A stretch of DNA of 64,000 nucleotides, from positions 124,001 to 188,000 of the forward strand of contig NZ_JACHZQ010000008.1 of assembly GCF_014193655.1 (NCBI RefSeq), in the 5' to 3' direction. A program made the position numbers and the translations under genes. This DNA comes from Rhizobium sp. BK313. Its GTDB lineage: Bacteria > Pseudomonadota > Alphaproteobacteria > Rhizobiales > Rhizobiaceae. Each line of letters begins with the position of its first letter. Positions within the stretch are counted from its first letter, which is position 1. Below are positions 61,645 to 64,000 of this stretch, in pieces. The notes below the pieces were generated by a model. It was not told the DNA's origin. It was given only the letters and a program-made list of their open reading frames with translations, and did no database searches.

Positions 61645-62553
61645 GTGTTGGCCACCGCTGTCATGACATCGCTGGACAAGAAATCGCGGGCTGCACCCCA
61701 CGGCATGAGCGACATCCGGATCCGCAATCTCTTCATCATTCCGACGATCCTATTCCTGATCGTCTTCAACATCTTTCCGCTGATCTATTCGCTGGGCTAT
61801 TCCTTTACCGACTTCCGCGCCTCGTCGAACGCGCCGGCCAATATCGTCGGCCTGCAGAATTATCGCGAGCTGCTGAACGACCCCTTCATCTGGACGACCT
61901 TCGCCATCACCGCGAAATATGTCATCGTCTCCGTGACGGGGCAGGTGATCGTCGGCTTCGGCACCGCAATGCTGCTCAACCGCGACATTCCGCTGAAGGG
62001 CCTGCTGACGACGCTGCTTTTGCTGCCGATGATGCTGTCGATGGCAGTGGTCGGCCTCTTCTGGAAGCTGCTCTACGATCCGTCCTTTGGCATCATCAAC
62101 TACGCGCTCGGCCTCGGCTCGTTCGAGTGGCTGTCGAATCCGAACATGGCGCTCTACGCGGTCGCAATAACGGACATCTGGATGTGGTCACCCTTCGTCA
62201 TGCTGTTATCGCTCGCCGGGCTTTCGGCCGTACCAAAGCATCTCTACGAGGCAGCGGCGATCGACAGGGCGGGACCGCTCTACACCTTCTTTCGTATCAC
62301 GCTGCCGCTGGTGGCGCCGATCCTGATGATCGCGATCATCTTCCGCACTATGGAAGCCTTCAAGACCTTCGACCTCGCCTACATCCTGACAAGCCAACCG
62401 ACGACCGAGATGATCTCGATCCGACTCTACAAGATGGCCTTCCAGGAATGGCAGACGGGGCGATCCTGCGCACTCGCCTACATCGTGCTCATCCTGGTGC
62501 TCGCCATCACCAACATCTATGTCAAATACCTCAATAAGGTGAAGGAGCGCTGA
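61645..62553 (+). CDS. ABC transporter permease (MalF-type)
   Basis: A 302-residue permease with a GTG start at 61645 (GGAGGAGAAGG upstream); TTG 61648 or ATG 61663 are possible. Six spans are present, starting FIIPTILFLIVFNIFPLIYS. The EAA loop reads LYEAAAIDRAGPLYTFFRIT, LPLVAPILM. It pairs with the second permease at 62555 in a CUT1 importer. A 157-bp gap separates it from the binding-protein gene. Confidence 0.93.
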   Translation: MLATAVMTSLDKKSRAAPHGMSDIRIRNLFIIPTILFLIVFNIFPLIYSLGYSFTDFRASSNAPANIVGLQNYRELLNDPFIWTTFAITAKYVIVSVTGQVIVGFGTAMLLNRDIPLKGLLTTLLLLPMMLSMAVVGLFWKLLYDPSFGIINYALGLGSFEWLSNPNMALYAVAITDIWMWSPFVMLLSLAGLSAVPKHLYEAAAIDRAGPLYTFFRITLPLVAPILMIAIIFRTMEAFKTFDLAYILTSQPTTEMISIRLYKMAFQEWQTGRSCALAYIVLILVLAITNIYVKYLNKVKER

Positions 62554-62554
62554 G

Positions 62555-63514
62555 ATGGCTGCCGTCCAAACCCGCTCCGAACGCGCGCTGAACCGGGTGG
62601 CGATCACCGCCGTGCTGGTCATCACGCTGATCTTCCTGGCGCCGATCTACTGGATCACCTCAACCGCCTTCAAGCCGCGAAACCTCGCCACCACCATTCC
62701 GCCGACGGTGCTCTTCAAGCCGGAAATCTCGCCCTTCGTGAAGCTCTTCACCAAGCGCTCGCAACTGCGCGAACCGCCGACGCCGGAAGAATATGCCGCC
62801 GCCCCCTGGTGGGAGCGGATGGTGTTTGACGGCGGCGAGAAAATCGTCCGCGACGGCCGCGGCGAAGTCCAGCTGTCCGGCTATCCGAACCGCTTCATGA
62901 ATTCGCTGATCGTTGCGATCACGTCCACCGTGCTGGCCGTCGGCATGGGAACCTTCACGGCCTACGGCTTCTCGCGCTTCAAGATGAAGGGGGAAGCGGA
63001 CCTTCTCTTCTTCATCCTGTCGACGCGGATGCTTCCGCCCGTTGTCGTGGCGATCCCGATGTTCCTCATGTACCGCGTCGTCGGCCTTAACGACACGCAT
63101 TGGGGCCTGATCATCCTCTATACCGCCTTCAACCTCTCGTTTTCGGTCTGGCTCATGAAGGGCTTCATTGACGAAATTCCGAAGGAATATGAGGAGGCGG
63201 CACTCGTCGACGGCTACACCCGCATGCAGGCCTTCTTCAAGATCGTCATCCCGGAAGCCGCCACCGGTATCGCCGCCACGGCCGTCTTCTGCTTCATCAC
63301 GGCCTGGAACGAATATGCCTTCGCCCTGATCATGACCAACAGGAGAGCGCAGACCGCGCCGCCCTTCATTCCGAGCCAGGTCGGCTCCGGCCTGCCGGAC
63401 TGGACGGTGATTGCCGCCGGCACGTTCCTGTTTCTGCTGCCGGTCGCCATCTTCACCTTCCTGCTCAGGAACCATCTCCTGCGCGGCATGAGCTTCGGAG
63501 CGATCCGCAAATGA
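62555..63514 (+). CDS. ABC transporter permease (MalG-type)
   Basis: A 319-residue permease starting 1 bp after the previous stop. Its first span is AITAVLVITLIFLAPIYWIT. An unusually long periplasmic loop (residues about 35-110, NLATTIPPTVLFKPEIS and later WWERMVFDGGEKIVRDG) precedes span 2. The EAA loop is YEEAALVDGYTRMQAFFKIV, IPEAATG. The long loop is a family trait seen in some polyol and sugar importers. Confidence 0.93.
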   Translation: MAAVQTRSERALNRVAITAVLVITLIFLAPIYWITSTAFKPRNLATTIPPTVLFKPEISPFVKLFTKRSQLREPPTPEEYAAAPWWERMVFDGGEKIVRDGRGEVQLSGYPNRFMNSLIVAITSTVLAVGMGTFTAYGFSRFKMKGEADLLFFILSTRMLPPVVVAIPMFLMYRVVGLNDTHWGLIILYTAFNLSFSVWLMKGFIDEIPKEYEEAALVDGYTRMQAFFKIVIPEAATGIAATAVFCFITAWNEYAFALIMTNRRAQTAPPFIPSQVGSGLPDWTVIAAGTFLFLLPVAIFTFLLRNHLLRGMSFGAIRK

Positions 63515-63714
63515 CCTTTCGCGCCTTGAACCAGAAATATCTCGAACCCGGTTCGCAGTACCTGATGATCTTCGGCATCATCGCGCTCTGCCAGCCCTGG
63601 AACCTGTTTCTCCACCGCTACGGGCTGACGATGACGCTCGTCGGGCTGATCGCCTTCATGGTGACGACCAAGATTCCGCGGGACGAGCAGCAAGACGAAG
63701 GCAGCCGTTCATGA
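63511..63714 (+). CDS. Small membrane protein of the ABC operon, 67 aa
   Basis: A 67-residue protein overlapping both neighbours by 4 bp (ATGA), so it is translationally coupled. Two spans are likely: SQYLMIFGIIALCQPWNLFL and GLTMTLVGLIAFMVTTKIP. The N-terminus MTFRALNQKYLEPGSQYL and the C-terminus are charged. It is probably a subunit or stabiliser of the importer; related small ORFs occur in other CUT1 operons. Confidence 0.75.
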   Translation: MTFRALNQKYLEPGSQYLMIFGIIALCQPWNLFLHRYGLTMTLVGLIAFMVTTKIPRDEQQDEGSRS

Positions 63715-64000
63715 CGCAGATCGAACTTCGTGGCATTCAGAAATATTTCGGTGCCGTCCAGGTCATCAAGGACCTCAATCTCGCCATCGCCGACAACGAA
63801 TTCATCGTGCTGCTCGGACAATCTGGATGCGGCAAGACCACGACGCTGCGCGCCGTTGCGGGCCTGGAGACCATCGATGAGGGCGACATCCTGATCGACG
63901 GTCGGCCGGTGCAGCATATCAAGGCATCCGACCGGGACATCGCGATGGTATTCCAGTCGTTCTCGCTGTATCCCCACATGACGGTCTACGAAAATATCGC
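63711..64000 (+). CDS. ABC transporter ATP-binding protein, partial
   Basis: The first 96 codons run off the right edge. The start is MTQIELRGIQKYFGAVQVIK, the Walker A is LLGQSGCGKTTTLRAVAGLE, and the Q-loop is DIAMVFQSFSLYPHMTVYEN. It is an MalK/UgpC-type ATPase energising the importer. The signature motif and Walker B lie beyond the window. Confidence 0.93.
   Translation, partial: MTQIELRGIQKYFGAVQVIKDLNLAIADNEFIVLLGQSGCGKTTTLRAVAGLETIDEGDILIDGRPVQHIKASDRDIAMVFQSFSLYPHMTVYENI

Noticed and set aside
60097..61701. A 534-codon minus-strand frame
   Set aside because: It mirrors the sugar-binding-protein gene, which has a signal peptide and a family pattern; the antisense product is unrelated to any family I know.
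1..64000. CRISPR arrays, tRNA or rRNA genes, integrase, replication or conjugation genes
   Set aside because: I scanned for regularly spaced repeats, tRNA T-loop-like motifs and typical protein motifs and found none. A systematic tRNAscan or CRISPR search would be needed to be certain.

Overview
The window reads as accessory DNA from a GC-rich alphaproteobacterium, most likely a Rhizobium/Agrobacterium-type member of the Rhizobiaceae and perhaps a large plasmid or second replicon. This rests on protein families typical of that group: a DUF982 protein, tandem Ku genes, MntR of the DtxR type, CUT1 sugar transporters and an IS427-type insertion sequence. I see no rRNA, tRNA, CRISPR array, replication genes or integrase. 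At least eleven broken genes or gene fragments lie among intact catabolic and regulatory genes, so the region has been turning over.

Layout. 1-5 kb: the N-terminal part of a winged-helix regulator with a membrane anchor, a DNA-binding-like hypothetical protein, then a decayed stretch (a frameshifted DUF6362-like gene, several tiny ORFs, a truncated AAA ATPase). 5-8.2 kb: a TetR regulator divergent from a VOC-fold protein across a palindromic operator, a periplasmic DUF5666 protein, and dinB (DNA polymerase IV). 8.3-30 kb: alpha/beta-hydrolase territory. It holds five intact hydrolases, two broken copies of one of them, a gluconolactonase-like propeller, DUF302 and NTF2-fold proteins, an ornithine-cyclodeaminase homologue, two AraC and two TetR regulators, an OmpR-type response regulator and a 953-residue winged-helix/ATPase/TPR regulator. 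A divergently placed operon for an intradiol dioxygenase, a hydrolase and a flavin monooxygenase suggests breakdown of an aromatic compound. A conserved ~19-bp element recurs upstream of four of the hydrolases.

30-38.3 kb: relics of an amidase, an aminotransferase, an ABC permease and an SDR, with an IS5/IS427 element, a GntR regulator and an intact SDR. Within this lies a compact metal locus: mntR facing a multicopper oxidase and a ZIP transporter across a 17-bp inverted repeat. 38-42 kb: a secreted lectin-like protein and an operon of two Ku genes plus a DUF982-containing protein. 42.6-47.6 kb: an MmgE/PrpD protein, an MFS transporter and an amidohydrolase, divergent from a LysR regulator. 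47.9-55 kb: a K+ channel with a C-terminal zinc ribbon, an SDR, a broken OLD-type ATPase, a probable small RNA with CCTCCC loops (alpha-r14/NfeR1-like), a MetX-like hydrolase, and a two-gene unit pairing a UBP-type zinc finger with a cyclic-nucleotide-domain flavoprotein.

55.2-64 kb: a four-gene catabolic operon (Tm-1-like UPF0261 protein, PEP-hydrolase-type TIM barrel, cupin, M24 peptidase-like protein) divergent from a TetR gene, followed by a CUT1 ABC transporter operon that runs off the right edge. The UPF0261 and TIM-barrel proteins are the two halves of plant Tm-1, encoded here as separate neighbours. The transporter and the operon probably handle one unidentified organic substrate.
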